Origin: Aquipseudomonas ullengensis
Lineage (GTDB): Bacteria; Pseudomonadota; Gammaproteobacteria; Pseudomonadales; Pseudomonadaceae
DNA: 64,000 nucleotides
NCBI RefSeq assembly: GCF_014174475.1
Contig: NZ_JACJUD010000002.1
Span: 1-64,000 of the forward strand
Direction: 5' to 3'
Position numbers and translations under genes: made by a program. Below are positions 42,801-50,145 of the stretch, in pieces (within the stretch, counting starts at the first letter, position 1; every line of letters begins with the position of its first letter). A model generated the notes under the pieces. It had not been told where the DNA came from. It saw nothing but the letters and a program-made list of their open reading frames with translations, and did not search any database.

Positions 42801-44468
42801 GGGGTTGATCACGGGCTTGCCGTCCAGATCGGTGTCCGGCACGAAGAAGGTGACATTGGTAGTGGTGGCAGCGCTCAGGGTCGCATAGGTGACGGTGAAC
42901 GAACTGATGTACAGGTCATTGCTCAGGTCGGCATCGTTGTTCAGCGCCAGCGCCGCAGCTATTACCACCGGGTCGGTACTGGTGCGGCCGTCGTACAGCG
43001 TCATGGAGGTGATGACGCCGCCGCTGCCGGGGGTGATGCCGGTGACGATGACATTGCCCGGAATCGGCTGGGTAACCACCACGTCGGTCAGGGTCTGACC
43101 TGCGGCCGGTGTGACGGTGGCCTGCAGGGTGCGCTCGAAGTTGGGGCCGGTGGCGGTCTCGCCTTCCGGGGTAATCACGGTCTGCGCGAAGGTCAGTACG
43201 GTGGGGCGAACCACGAAGCTTTTGCTGCCGGACTCGACCAGGCTGGGGTCGCTGGCCGGGTTGTTCAGCGAGTCGTTGCCGTACTGGAAGCCGCTGCGTG
43301 CACGAATGGTCAGCTCTGGTGTGCCGTTGGAGAAACTGGTGTCGGCCAGGTTGCTGAGTTTGGCGGTGATCTGGATGCCGATCAGCGGTTGGCCGTCGGT
43401 CACGCTGGCGAAGGGCAATGCCAATACCACCAACTGATCGCCGGCACGCATGCCATAGGTGGCGGCATTGATGATCAGGGGGTTGCCGCTGGCATCCACC
43501 GCCAGCGGGTGGGTGGCCTGGCCATTGCTGTCGAAGGTGATGACCTGGGCCGTCAGGGTCTGCCCGAGGTACTGGGCAGAGACGAAGGTGATGCCGTCGT
43601 CCGTAGCGCTGCCGGCACCGTCCTTGCCGGTGGCAGGCAGGAACAGGTCGATGAAGGGGGCATAGCCAGCCTGGCTGGAGGTGTTGTCGAAGTTCACCGT
43701 GAAGGTGAAGTTTCCGCCCAACAGTACCTGCGCGCTGGTGGCCGGCAGGCTGGTGGTGGGGGCGGCGTTGGCCAGCAAATCGTCATAGCCGCTCAGCGCG
43801 GCGCTGCTGAGGGCGATGCCCTTGTCGATATCGCCGCTGCGGACTTCCAGATTCCAGTCACCGCCGGCGGCGCGTGCGCCGGTATCGTCATTGGAGGCAG
43901 CCACGTCGGCGCCGGTCCAGCGTGCCAGTTCTCCTACGAGTGTCTGTCCTGCCTCTCCGGCACCGACCTTGCAGCCATAGAGCTGGATGTCGGCGCCCTC
44001 GCTGAGGTTGTCGCTCCATTGCTGCAGGGCGTGGCCGAACTGACCGATGTTGTCGCTGGAGAGGGTGGTTTTGCCGAGGGTGAACTGACCGGCGGCGCCG
44101 TGGGAGAGAATCTGGATCGAGTCGACCTGGCCCAACGTCTCCAGAGCCTGCTCGATGGCGGCAATGCCATCCTGGCCTTGCTCGATCACCAGGGCCTGCA
44201 CGCCTGGCGGCAGTTGCTGGGTCAGCTGCTCGCGGTTCTCTACGCGGCTGTCGATCACCAGCAGGTGACGCGGAGCACTCTGCGCGGGTGTGGCCGCCGT
44301 TTCCACAGGCGTGGCATGGGCATCCTGGATGGGATGATCGGCGCCACTGTTGTGCTGCTGCTCGGTGGCCACCGCTGCGGCGCCGTCGAACAGAATGCGT
44401 GGCTCCAAGGCCAAGTAATGACTTTGCGGCCTCAGAGAGTCCCGGTTTTTCTGGAGGATATTCGCCAT
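33891..44468 (-). CDS. Giant LEPR/DUF4347/VCBS-repeat surface adhesin
   Basis: A 3525-residue protein, by far the largest gene in the window. The N-terminus carries ALEPRILFDGA (residues 20-30), the 'LEPR-XLL' motif found at the start of very long secreted bacterial proteins. A DUF4347 domain follows (about 67-230, with SIQILSHGAAGQFTLG and ADIQLYGCKVGAGEAGQTLV). About 1600 residues of DUF11/isopeptide-type beta modules come next, then an SdrD B-like module near 1870-1990. A cadherin-like module leads into nine VCBS repeats (about 2140-3345), and a 180-residue C-terminal domain ends FGNSTPRS. There is no signal peptide and there are no GGxGxD RTX repeats, so export must use another signal. 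GGAAGGGAG precedes the ATG. It is the first gene of a five-gene operon with its putative exporter. Confidence 0.88.
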   Translation of the reverse strand: MANILQKNRDSLRPQSHYLALEPRILFDGAAAVATEQQHNSGADHPIQDAHATPVETAATPAQSAPRHLLVIDSRVENREQLTQQLPPGVQALVIEQGQDGIAAIEQALETLGQVDSIQILSHGAAGQFTLGKTTLSSDNIGQFGHALQQWSDNLSEGADIQLYGCKVGAGEAGQTLVGELARWTGADVAASNDDTGARAAGGDWNLEVRSGDIDKGIALSSAALSGYDDLLANAAPTTSLPATSAQVLLGGNFTFTVNFDNTSSQAGYAPFIDLFLPATGKDGAGSATDDGITFVSAQYLGQTLTAQVITFDSNGQATHPLAVDASGNPLIINAATYGMRAGDQLVVLALPFASVTDGQPLIGIQITAKLSNLADTSFSNGTPELTIRARSGFQYGNDSLNNPASDPSLVESGSKSFVVRPTVLTFAQTVITPEGETATGPNFERTLQATVTPAAGQTLTDVVVTQPIPGNVIVTGITPGSGGVITSMTLYDGRTSTDPVVIAAALALNNDADLSNDLYISSFTVTYATLSAATTTNVTFFVPDTDLDGKPVINPVSGDDVTITFGGPSATGEWVPLDSRDVTAPATEIDVSGTGASTSFVAKSITLIKQVTIQTDLGTTGLTPGDTLKYDLNIAISDYFAFGKSFLEQGQFTVTDTLSDGQTLQGTPTLTVNFNGGGPQTITLIVSSTVNNADGSVTRTFDIGQSLLDAFGDRGWLNGDLAFDSDLEGATTAVISYLAVVGQSYAPPAGSPHSEINEGDKLSNNATVTATVLEDYINLTGSNESDTSSTVSSVPKSQIDIVLADLNDGGAPAPGVELKPGDEVTFRLSYDLVTGDYENLKLTAYLPLPLFDVSGISWQLGSGGEANVGQWVLGAGNTNADGTISVSNGPGNSVVFDLGSYVKANNITTGSRIEIEFTMLVGDQPFADGREFDVLAESSQTTTLEGKTVFNSSDVAVIASIAEPVLSISHGVVSSSNGTVSGTSGTWGAPGSSGVPPFSGSVTAITAVNGNVTGIDGGDTLRLATAIENSGGGAAFDVRTSVTLPTGLSFVGGSLANANLQIYRGDGTLLQAGSDYSVSGSTITFIDGAGTGGLLAGRPGTAADTSGANLVVITYDVTVSNSIAASRTLQSSASLLNYASAEGGDNFISGAPLSDTAGQQVAAPTITQGFAGGSLDDGDSSASHTTGANLVVGEGMLYDIVVTLPEGSTQSLRIDDLIPPGMRLDTSFASGAGYQLITTGFAGSVTFSGMTGVGGTLGADGVDARFTFSAAGATADNNTGNNSFTIRVHLIANNVAGNQEGVARTNDAQLIYSDPDGNTVNGSTAIDRTVDSNGTPTITVREPVLSVTQQLLTVPPLVGFDLGAVIDFTITLTNSSGYDAFDITLLDNLPTQLNGLTLVGKVYNGDATNNGGADFEIALVGSQYVLRSVSGANIDIGTGDSIVLTVRGTVNATANNAAIFTNIATAQWTSLDGNAGGTANPAGERTGVDGPLNGGSLNDYRSSASLIIPASTGFRISRVGGLDDTPAANPTNGINETVSIGEIVRYRVVANVPEGGRSGYQIQITLADGLEFIPANLNNVLIGLISNTGLTSSLGGSLVSSGDPTITGDQDTPQAGPIEPNLANPLTAVLNSSLISVSADGRTVTFSFGNLDTTDSNDNNLEGLALEFNVRVSNQASNQAGDHLAVTARDFVGNGATQISTSATLYQDIVEPSFTGMDKTVTTFDPNPGGSTGTATVEVVFTQNGGLPAYDAVLTDGFTGGSAYSLTSITVGSTTYLVGDLPADGISFSTSGSLTVNFDQLDVGTQVKVVYEVTVPNSALVAQANGTATLRWSSLPEDFTAWGGSSVGADGGATGERTGSGGVNDYVLSSAAGLGIIAGTLWNDTASATTSTTPDGTGLDGQTVTLTWAGTDNDFGTTGNNATFTTTTNASGQYSFGVLPSGLYRIDTPTGTINYTQPVGDLRIRIDSDGSTLGQIVVTLGEGVQQNANAGYVEQNDAPINTVPGTQSGSEDTPLSITGISVADVDANRDPNSASRTLTVTLSVLHGTLSLSSTPAGVTVGGANSAQMVLTGTLANLNSALANLRYLGSLNYNGNDTLTVLTNDQGNFGDKDGDGTPGETSQDALTDLDTVAIVLAPVNDAPVAVNDSALATEAGGANNTSLGVDPRGSVLSNDTDVDIATNGDVLSVVSITALKGAGSGDDVIQALVDDGTQYEIVGLYGTLKINATGRYEYVVDNSNALVQALRLSGQTLSESFSYEITDSGNPSNTANSIATLSVTIRGANDTPVGVDNVGTAVEAGGVANGSGGSDATGNVLPNDTDVDSVANGETKHVSGVRAILEGVAGPTVPVNTGTTSATGTSIAGLYGTLRIGADGSYRYVIDNNNATVQALAIGDTLTETFSYTVTDAGGLSGLAALTITLQGNQDNPIARNDSDTAQAGSVALSIPEVPATGNVITDSPGTDSDVDTIDNPANTKLQVNGIRQGIETAGGSLTSVSGTTTIPGLYGSLTINPDGSYSYDVDSNNATIRALPPGSTINEVFTYRIVDTANLTDLAQLTITISGVNDAPVVTNDTAQAVEAGGVNNQTAGVNPSGNVLSNDSDPDGDALSVSAISGGSVGVGLTGSYGTLTLNANGSYTYVVNNSLPAVQALRLSGNQLNETFSYTVRDARGGTSTAQLMVVISGQNDAPVAGNDTIVAQEKGGTANGTPGVDPDSIGNPGSFANLLNNDTDVDAGDSKTINGIRTGSEGAGGTFTSISGSQVIQGQYGTLTIHANGNYQYVVDNNLLAVQQLRQGQSLSDTFTYRMRDTAGLTDNAQLNVTIQGAWDAPVAYNNLAYGVAANPGGTGLDPSGNVLTDARFFLADSDIDQGDVLSVSGIRTGAEAGSGTAGAIGVALLGANGYGSLTLNADGSYSFAVDPNNATLQALGPEELRTEVFTYEVRDLGGLTDVAQLTVFIRGQDSAPVAGNDQGSAIEASGLNNATPGSNPSGNVLGNDTDIEDDILIVAAVRTGGESGSGTAGTPGTALRGLYGDLTLNANGSWTYVLDNDLPAVQALRTSGQTLTDTFTYTVEETLWGATDLAELVITIDGRNDTPIAVDDNATAVEAGGIGNGTPGTNPVGNVLGNDTDVDSVANGETQQVLGASSELGNSAGAGQVLQGRYGSLTLNADGSYQYVLNNNDPVVQALRTAGQTLREVFTYRMRDTTGAESTAQLNVLIQGANDNPVAQNDSNVASDQTRAPQATGNVLPNDGDVDSGERFQVVGIRTGAEGASGTTGSIGQTLVGRYGTLVINDDGSYTYTIDLTNSEVLAAAGLGQVLQDVFTYTMQDLAGATDQAELVIDLDIAAPYVPPPDDTDIDGQGGWRPYQHSTPAQNSVDLNFDPAIFVTPVVQNNSNLDQALSWGSDGSDLRMTLPVEMQSPFMQRLLPAVPGQFVGQSVDQSSFQSSLDLAWILGRQSRVDLTADGLLSDPSLFASGLQDMLGEQPTSSDETEAESTQTARSFQQQLQSAAKRLSPFGNSTPRS
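34430..38060 (-). repeat. Nine tandem VCBS repeats within the adhesin gene
   Basis: Units of about 130 codons each contain variants of NDAPVAxND, EAGG, GNVLxNDTDVD, GxYGTLxLNxDGSYxYVxDN and ETFxYTVxD. The units are clearly related but diverged at DNA level, so recombination-driven copy loss should be limited. One unit (around 35640-36000) deviates most, beginning with WDAPVAYNN. Confidence 0.85.
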
Positions 44469-44837
44469 TACTAAAGACTCCCTTCCGAGGACTATTAAGC
44501 CTTGAAATATAGACCCACTTTTCCTTGTGCGAGTCTAGTTTCAGCGCTTTAGCTGGCGCTTGGCAATGGATTTTCCTCTCTGCGTGTCGGGTGGGCGGGT
44601 ATCGGTAATTCTCCCTAGGCGGTCTGCGTCGTGATGAAAAACAGCTCTCAGCTATGACGCGTCAGGCGGCCCGAACGATGAGTGGATAGATGGCCTTGTG
44701 CCGCATCATCCTGCAATTAACGCAGCTGCCGTGCTCCCGTCGGCGCGGTGAGGAGGGCTGGAAAAGAAAAACCCCTTGAGGCGGCTGCCATCAAGGGGTT
44801 TCGTGTCCAGCGAGATCCGTCAGGACCTCTCTTACGC
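44469..44837. other. Intergenic region upstream of the adhesin operon
   Basis: No gene is seen in these 369 bp. It should hold the adhesin promoter on the minus strand; TATATT at about 44504-44510 is a candidate -10, but no convincing -35 at the right distance is visible. The right end carries the ychF terminator. Base composition next to the adhesin start is more A+T-rich than the flanking genes. Confidence 0.5.
44769..44801 (-). terminator. Terminator of the ychF operon
   Basis: AAACCCCTTGA (44769-44779) pairs perfectly with TCAAGGGGTTT (44791-44801); read on the minus strand it is followed by TTTTCTTTTC. Confidence 0.88.
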
Positions 44838-45938
44838 TTAGACGTTGAAGCGGAAGTGCATCACGTCGCCGTCCTTGACGATGTAGTCCTTGCCTTCCAG
44901 GCGCCATTTGCCGGCTTCTTTGGTGCCGGCTTCGCCCTTGTACTGGATGAAGTCGTTGTAGGCGATGACTTCGGCGCGGATAAAGCCTTTTTCGAAGTCG
45001 GTGTGGATCACGCCCGCTGCTTGCGGGGCGGTGGCACCGACTTTGACGGTCCAGGCACGGACTTCTTCGACGCCGGCGGTGAAGTAGGTCTGCAGGTGAA
45101 GCATTTCGTAGCCGGCGCGAATCACGCGGTTCAGGCCGGGTTCTTCGAGGCCCAGGGCTTCGAGGAACATGTCTTTCTCTTCGCCGTCGTCGAGCTCGGC
45201 GATTTCCGCTTCGATCTTGTTGCACACCGGCACCACGATCGCGCCTTCTTCGTCGGCAATCGCGCGTACGACGTCGAGCAGCGGGTTGTTGTCGAAGCCG
45301 TCTTCGGCGACGTTGGCGATGTACATCACCGGCTTGGTGGTGAGCAAGTGGAAGCCACGGATCACCGATTTCTCGTCGGTGCTCATGTTCTTCATCAGGC
45401 TGCGCGCCGGCTTGCCTTCGCTGAAGTGAGCGATCAGTTGCTCCAGCAGGCCTTTCTGCACGACGGCGTCTTTGTCGCCGCCTTTGGCGTTACGGGTGAC
45501 TTTCTGCAGTTGCTTCTCGCAGCTATCGAGGTCAGCGAAGATCAGCTCCAGGTCGATGATCTCGATGTCGCGCTTGGGGTCGACGCTGTTGGCGACGTGA
45601 ATCACGTTGTCGTCTTCGAAGCAGCGCACGACGTGGGCGATGGCGTCGGTTTCGCGGATGTTGGCCAGGAACTTGTTGCCCAGGCCTTCACCTTTCGACG
45701 CGCCGGCTACCAGGCCGGCGATGTCGACGAATTCCATGGTGGTCGGCAGGATGCGCTTGGGGTTGACGATGGCCGCCAGGGCCGCAAGACGCGGGTCGGG
45801 CATCGGCACGATGCCGCTGTTCGGCTCGATGGTGCAGAACGGGAAGTTCTCCGCCGCAATACCGGATTTGGTGAGGGCGTTGAACAGGGTGGACTTGCCG
45901 ACGTTGGGCAGGCCGACGATGCCGCAGTTGAATCCCAT
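44838..45938 (-). CDS. ychF: YchF/OLA1-family ribosome-binding ATPase
   Basis: A 366-residue P-loop protein beginning [20 protein letters not shown] (Walker A GLPNVGKS). The [20 protein letters not shown] switch region and the [21 protein letters not shown]3 region are characteristic of YchF, which prefers ATP to GTP. A helical insertion and the C-terminal TGS domain follow ([20 protein letters not shown]). It binds ribosomes and takes part in stress responses. It lies 33 bp after pth, the usual Pseudomonas order. Confidence 0.97.
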   Translation of the reverse strand: MGFNCGIVGLPNVGKSTLFNALTKSGIAAENFPFCTIEPNSGIVPMPDPRLAALAAIVNPKRILPTTMEFVDIAGLVAGASKGEGLGNKFLANIRETDAIAHVVRCFEDDNVIHVANSVDPKRDIEIIDLELIFADLDSCEKQLQKVTRNAKGGDKDAVVQKGLLEQLIAHFSEGKPARSLMKNMSTDEKSVIRGFHLLTTKPVMYIANVAEDGFDNNPLLDVVRAIADEEGAIVVPVCNKIEAEIAELDDGEEKDMFLEALGLEEPGLNRVIRAGYEMLHLQTYFTAGVEEVRAWTVKVGATAPQAAGVIHTDFEKGFIRAEVIAYNDFIQYKGEAGTKEAGKWRLEGKDYIVKDGDVMHFRFNV

Positions 45939-45971
45939 GATGTGTCCCTCGCGCGATATGGCGGTGAAGAG

Positions 45972-46562
45972 TTAAAGGGTGGCTTTCTGGCTGTGCAGCT
46001 TGTGCATCGCTTTGCTCCATTCGCCGGCGAGTATTTCGGGCAGTACGCCGAGGGCGAAATCGATGCTGGTGTCCAGCAGGTCCTGTTCGCTGCGCGGGGC
46101 GCGGCCGAGGACAAAGTTGGAGACCATGCTGCTGTGCCCGGGATGGCCGATGCCAAGCCGCAGGCGGTGGAAATTGTTCTGATTGCCGAGCTGGGCAATG
46201 ATGTCGCGTAGCCCGTTATGTCCGCCGTGCCCGCCGCCCTGTTTGAGCTTGGCGACGCCGGGGGGCATGTCGAGTTCGTCGTGGGCCACCAGAATGGCGT
46301 CCGGAGTGATCCGGAAGAAATTCGCCAGTGCCGCTACGGACTGACCGCTGCGGTTCATGAAGGTGGTGGGGATCAACAGACGAACATCGCGGCCCTGATG
46401 GCTGAACTTGCCCACCAGGCCAAAATACTTTTTGTCGAGGCTCAGGCTGACGCGTTCGCGGTCGGCCAGGCGCTCAACAAAAAGGGCCCCTGCGTTATGC
46501 CGGGTCTGGTCGTATTCTGGGCCTGGATTACCCAGGCCGACGATCAGTTGCACGGCAGTCAC
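45972..46562 (-). CDS. pth: Peptidyl-tRNA hydrolase
   Basis: A 196-residue enzyme that frees tRNA from peptidyl-tRNA dropped by ribosomes. The signature [20 protein letters not shown] contains the catalytic His and Asn, and a second block [13 protein letters not shown] and the HDELDMPPG segment are intact. It sits between rplY and ychF in one minus-strand cluster, as expected in Pseudomonas. Confidence 0.97.
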   Translation of the reverse strand: MTAVQLIVGLGNPGPEYDQTRHNAGALFVERLADRERVSLSLDKKYFGLVGKFSHQGRDVRLLIPTTFMNRSGQSVAALANFFRITPDAILVAHDELDMPPGVAKLKQGGGHGGHNGLRDIIAQLGNQNNFHRLRLGIGHPGHSSMVSNFVLGRAPRSEQDLLDTSIDFALGVLPEILAGEWSKAMHKLHSQKATL

Positions 46563-46599
46563 GACAGAGGCCCTTCCTTTAAGGCGTGCTGAGTATCAA

Positions 46600-47202
46600 T
46601 TACTCGGCAGCGCCTTCTTCTTTCGCCACGCGGGACGCGTGGATGTTGGCTACGGCCAGGTCGTTGCCGTGGGCCAGGGCCACCAGCTCGACGCCTTTCG
46701 GCAGTTGCAGGTCGGACAGGTGAACGATCTGACCGACTTCAACTTTGGCCATGTCGACGTTGATGAATTCCGGCAGGTCTTGCGGCTGGCAGGAAACTTC
46801 AACTTCAACGATGGTGTGGGACACTTCGCCACCTTGCTGCTTCACGCCAACCGAGGATTCCTGGTTGATGAAGTGCAGGGGAACGTGGGCGCTCAGCTTC
46901 TGGCCGGCAACAACGCGAACGAAGTCAGCGTGCAGCACGAAGCCTTTGGCCGGGTGACGTTGCAGGGCCTTGATCAGAACGTTTTCGGCAGTGCCGGCAA
47001 CGTTCAGGGTCAGCACGTGGCTGAAGGCAGCTTCGTTTTCCAGCAGCTTGGCCAGGTCTTTGGCCAGCAGGCTGATGGATTGCGGGGCTTTGTCACCACC
47101 GTAGATTACGGCCGGAACCAGGCTGGCGATACGACGCAGGCGGCGGCTCGCACCTTTCCCCAGGTCGGAACGCGCGTCGGCATTCAGGGCAAATTCAGTC
47201 AT
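46600..47202 (-). CDS. rplY: Ribosomal protein L25 (long, CTC type)
   Basis: A 200-residue 5S rRNA-binding protein: the L25 domain (residues 1-95, with [20 protein letters not shown]) plus the C-terminal beta domain of general stress protein CTC. The ending is rich in Ala/Glu ([11 protein letters not shown]). Pseudomonads carry this two-domain form. The start at 47202 has GGAGAAGTG just upstream. The gene is 37 bp from pth. Confidence 0.96.
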   Translation of the reverse strand: MTEFALNADARSDLGKGASRRLRRIASLVPAVIYGGDKAPQSISLLAKDLAKLLENEAAFSHVLTLNVAGTAENVLIKALQRHPAKGFVLHADFVRVVAGQKLSAHVPLHFINQESSVGVKQQGGEVSHTIVEVEVSCQPQDLPEFINVDMAKVEVGQIVHLSDLQLPKGVELVALAHGNDLAVANIHASRVAKEEGAAE

Positions 47203-47265
47203 TTCACTTCTCCAAAATAACCAAACCGCCAGCTGCGCTTGCGACCAGCGTGCGGGCGGTTGGGC

Positions 47266-47289
47266 AAAAAGCCCCGCACGCGGCGGGGC
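47266..47289 (-). terminator. Terminator between prs and rplY
   Basis: On the minus strand GCCCCGC (47283-47289), loop CGCGT, GCGGGGC (47271-47277), then TTTTT. It ends the prs transcript; rplY therefore needs read-through or its own promoter in 47203-47265. Confidence 0.85.
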
Positions 47290-47313
47290 ACTAGTCGTCA
47301 GTCAATGTTTCGC

Positions 47314-48255
47314 TTAGCGGAACATCGCGCTGATCGATTCTTCATTGCTGATGCGACGCATCGCTTCAGCCACAACTGCAGCCATATCCAGTTGACGGAT
47401 ACGCGGGCAGGCTTGCGCCGCAGCGGACAGCGGGATGGTGTTGGTCACCACCAGTGCGTCCAGCACGGAGTTTTCGATGTTTTCGATGGCGCGGCCCGAC
47501 AGCACCGGGTGGGTGGAGTAGGCGTAGACCTTGGCGGCGCCGTGCTCTTTCAGCGCCTTGGCGGCGTGGCAGAGGGTGCCGGCGGTGTCGACCATGTCGT
47601 CCACCAGTACGCAGGTGCGGCCGTCCACATCACCGATGATATGCATCACTTCGGAGTGGTTGGCTTTCTCGCGGCGCTTGTCGATGATCGCCAGGTCAAC
47701 ACCCAGGGACTTGGCCACGGCGCGTGCACGCACTACGCCGCCGATGTCCGGGGAGACGATCATCAGGTTGTCGAAACGCTGGCTTTCGATGTCATCCACC
47801 AGAACCGGGGAGCCGTAGATGTTATCTACCGGGATATCGAAGAAGCCCTGAATTTGGTCAGCGTGCAGGTCGACGGTGAGCACGCGGTCGATACCGACCA
47901 CGGTCAGCATGTCGGCTACTACCTTGGCGCTGATGGCCACGCGAGCGGAGCGCGGGCGGCGATCCTGGCGGGCATAGCCAAAGTAGGGAATGACTGCAGT
48001 GATACGAGAAGCCGAGGAGCGGCGGAAGGCGTCAGCCATCACTACCAGTTCCATCAGGTTGTCGTTGGTGGGTGCACAGGTCGGCTGAATGATGAAGACG
48101 TCTTTACCGCGAACGTTTTCATTGATTTCAGCACTGATTTCGCCGTCGGAGAATTTGCCTACGGAGGCATCACCGAGAGGAATGTGCAGTTGGCGCACGA
48201 TGCGACGCGCCAGGTCGGGGTTGGCATTCCCCGTGAAGACCATCATCTTGGACAC
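47314..48255 (-). CDS. prs: Ribose-phosphate pyrophosphokinase
   Basis: A 313-residue PRPP synthetase, making the precursor of nucleotides, His, Trp and NAD from ribose-5-phosphate and ATP. Seen are the N-terminal [19 protein letters not shown], the ATP-binding [20 protein letters not shown] flexible region and the PRPP-binding [13 protein letters not shown] motif. Translation begins with GTG at 48255 (reads MSKMMVFTG). It lies downstream of the tRNA-Gln genes but behind a terminator. Confidence 0.97.
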   Translation of the reverse strand: MSKMMVFTGNANPDLARRIVRQLHIPLGDASVGKFSDGEISAEINENVRGKDVFIIQPTCAPTNDNLMELVVMADAFRRSSASRITAVIPYFGYARQDRRPRSARVAISAKVVADMLTVVGIDRVLTVDLHADQIQGFFDIPVDNIYGSPVLVDDIESQRFDNLMIVSPDIGGVVRARAVAKSLGVDLAIIDKRREKANHSEVMHIIGDVDGRTCVLVDDMVDTAGTLCHAAKALKEHGAAKVYAYSTHPVLSGRAIENIENSVLDALVVTNTIPLSAAAQACPRIRQLDMAAVVAEAMRRISNEESISAMFR

Positions 48256-48284
48256 GCGCAGTACCTGCCTGAGGGTGGGTCCGA

Positions 48285-48327
48285 TGAATTAAAAAGCTGT
48301 TCAAAAAGCAGGGCTCTTTGAACAGCT
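48285..48327 (-). terminator. Terminator downstream of the tRNA-Gln pair
   Basis: AGCTGTTCAAA (48295-48305) pairs with TTTGAACAGCT (48317-48327); on the minus strand TTTTTAATTC follows the stem. It lies 10 bases beyond the 3' end of the first tRNA gene and before prs. Confidence 0.88.
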
Positions 48328-48337
48328 CTCGAATATA

Positions 48338-48412
48338 TGGCAGGGGCGGCTGGATTCGAACCAACGCATGGCAGGATCAAAACCTGCTGCCTTACCGCTT
48401 GGCGACGCCCCT
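48338..48412 (-). tRNA. tRNA-Gln (anticodon TTG), copy distal to ispE
   Basis: A 75-base gene, minus strand: AGGGGCGTCGCCAAGCGGTA at the 5' end, TTTTGAT anticodon loop (TTG), 3' end CGCCCCTGCCA with encoded CCA. Acceptor stem pairs perfectly. Identical to the copy at 48463-48537. Confidence 0.96.
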
Positions 48413-48462
48413 GTAGAGTTACCGCAAATGCTTGAATCGATTACGCAACCGCTAGGCGGTTA

Positions 48463-48537
48463 TGGCAGGGGCGGCTGGATTCGAACCAACGCATGGCAGG
48501 ATCAAAACCTGCTGCCTTACCGCTTGGCGACGCCCCT
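48463..48537 (-). tRNA. tRNA-Gln (anticodon TTG), copy proximal to ispE
   Basis: Same 75-base sequence as 48338-48412, 50 bp further upstream in transcription. It follows ispE by 20 bp, so the tRNAs may be processed from the lolB-ispE transcript as well as from a promoter of their own. Confidence 0.96.
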
Positions 48538-48557
48538 GTATCTTGCATAACCGAATG

Positions 48558-49442
48558 CTAGGCATTCCCTTCCGATACTAGTTTTTCGAGCTGCAGATGC
48601 ACCGGAGATCGGTTGCAACCACGAGCGACGAAACTTGGCAGGGTGGCCGGAAGTTGGCGCGAGACTTTATCAGCATCGCCCTGATTTGGGAAGCTCCCAA
48701 ATACACAAGCTCCGGTTCCAGTCATCTTTGCGAGAACAAATTTGTTCAGCAAGTTCAAAGCGTTACGCACTTCGGGGTAGCGCTTCTCGACAACTGGTTG
48801 GCAGTCATTATGACCACCCCCCTCGGGAAGGCTGCGAACTGTAATGGCCGGGGTATTCCGTGTCAACTCGGGGTCGGCAAAAACTTCGGCGGTGCTGATG
48901 GATACCTGGGGTATGGCGACCAAGTACCAGGGCTCCGCCAATTCGACGGCTTGCAGGCGTTCGCCGACGCCCTCGGCGAAGGCGGCGCGACCGCGCACGA
49001 ACACCGGCACATCGGCGCCCAGGCCGAGGCCCAGCGTGGCCAGCCGTTCTTCGTCCCAGCCCAGCTGCCACAGGTGGTTGAGGCCGAGCAGGGTGGTTGC
49101 CGCATCCGAGCTGCCACCGCCGATGCCGCCACCCATGGGCAGGCGCTTTTCCAGCCATATATCGGCACCGAGCGAGCAGCCGCTGGCGTTCTGCAATTGG
49201 CGCGCGGCGCGGACGATCAGGTTGCTGTCGTGGGGGACGCCAGAAATCTCGGTGTGCAACTGGATTACGCCGTCCTGTCTCGTAGAGAAGCCCAGCTCGT
49301 CGCCATGCTCGAGGAATTGAAACAGGGTCTGCAGCTCGTGATAGCCATCGGCGCGGCGGCCGAGGATGTGCAGCATCAGGTTGAGCTTGGCGGGGGCGGG
49401 CAGGGTCAGTTGAGCGTGCGCGGGGATGGAATGGGCTGTCAT
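48558..49442 (-). CDS. ispE: 4-diphosphocytidyl-2-C-methyl-D-erythritol kinase
   Basis: A 294-residue GHMP kinase of the MEP isoprenoid pathway. It phosphorylates the 2-hydroxyl of CDP-methylerythritol. The substrate segment [20 protein letters not shown] and the ATP-binding [18 protein letters not shown] are intact. A third GHMP motif near the C-terminus ([14 protein letters not shown]) is also present. Gene order lolB-ispE-tRNA-Gln-prs is the usual Pseudomonas one. Confidence 0.97.
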   Translation of the reverse strand: MTAHSIPAHAQLTLPAPAKLNLMLHILGRRADGYHELQTLFQFLEHGDELGFSTRQDGVIQLHTEISGVPHDSNLIVRAARQLQNASGCSLGADIWLEKRLPMGGGIGGGSSDAATTLLGLNHLWQLGWDEERLATLGLGLGADVPVFVRGRAAFAEGVGERLQAVELAEPWYLVAIPQVSISTAEVFADPELTRNTPAITVRSLPEGGGHNDCQPVVEKRYPEVRNALNLLNKFVLAKMTGTGACVFGSFPNQGDADKVSRQLPATLPSFVARGCNRSPVHLQLEKLVSEGNA

Positions 49443-49460
49443 TGCGATGTGCCGTTATCT

Positions 49461-49510
49461 GGGAGCGAGCCTGGCGTGAAAGGGCTTCGCGAGCAGAGCT
49501 CGCTCCTATA
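49461..49510. repeat. REP-type palindrome between lolB and ispE
   Basis: GGAGCGAGC (49462-49470) and GCTCGCTCC (49498-49506) form an inverted pair around GGGCTTCGCGAGCAGA, matching the common Pseudomonas REP consensus. Confidence 0.75.
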
Positions 49511-49527
49511 GGTTTTGTCTTGGGGGC

Positions 49528-50142
49528 TTATTGGCCGAGCTTGCGCGGTTGCCAGTCCTTGATCACCAGGGTCACGTCGAGCTTGTCGCCGTGCAGTTTG
49601 ATGCGCTCGGGCAGGGAAAAACCGTTCTGCTCGACGTAGCTCAGGTATTCCACGTCCCAGCCATCCTGCTCCAGGCGGGCCAGCTGGCTGTCACCATCGA
49701 GGGTGACGCGGCTGCGGCTGTCGGGTGCCGGCAGGCCACGCACCCACCATTGCAGATGCGAAACGGGCAGGCGCCAGCCGAGTTTCTCTTCCAGCAGTGC
49801 TTCGGGCGATTCGGCTTCGTAGCGGCCCTGGTTGGCCACTTCCAGCAGGATGGCGCCGGGGCGGCCGGTCAGGCGGGCGGCGCCGCGGCCGAGCGGGCCG
49901 GACAGGCGAATGTCGTAGTAGTCCTGGCGTTGCAGCCAGAACAGCGTGCCGCTGCCGGAATCCTTCGGGGCGCGGATGCCGACCTTGCCGCTGATCTGCC
50001 AGCCGTCGAGGGTGCTGATCTGTTCCTTGTGCGCCTTCCAGAGCAGTGGATCGCCCTGGCCGCCGATGGATTCGTGGCTGGTCAGGCCGGCGCAGCCGGC
50101 GAGCAGGGAAAGCAGACTGATGACAATAAGGTGGCGAAGCAT
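49528..50142 (-). CDS. lolB: LolB, outer-membrane lipoprotein receptor
   Basis: A 204-residue lipoprotein (lipobox LLAGC, Cys17) that takes lipoproteins from LolA and inserts them in the outer membrane. The mature part shows LolB features such as [20 protein letters not shown] and [18 protein letters not shown]. It begins three bases after the stop of the TPR gene, so the two are coupled. Confidence 0.95.
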   Translation of the reverse strand: MLRHLIVISLLSLLAGCAGLTSHESIGGQGDPLLWKAHKEQISTLDGWQISGKVGIRAPKDSGSGTLFWLQRQDYYDIRLSGPLGRGAARLTGRPGAILLEVANQGRYEAESPEALLEEKLGWRLPVSHLQWWVRGLPAPDSRSRVTLDGDSQLARLEQDGWDVEYLSYVEQNGFSLPERIKLHGDKLDVTLVIKDWQPRKLGQ

Positions 50143-50145
50143 GGA

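Noticed and set aside
40416..44474. A 1352-codon open frame antisense to the adhesin gene
   Set aside because: It mirrors the adhesin codons in a high-GC repeat-rich gene, is rich in Gly/Ala/Val/Gln without domains, and has no ribosome site. It is a composition shadow.
48338..48537. Tandem tRNA-Gln duplication as a mobile-element scar
   Set aside because: Two identical tRNA-Gln genes in series between ispE and prs need no insertion to explain them, and no att-like remnants or integrase are nearby.
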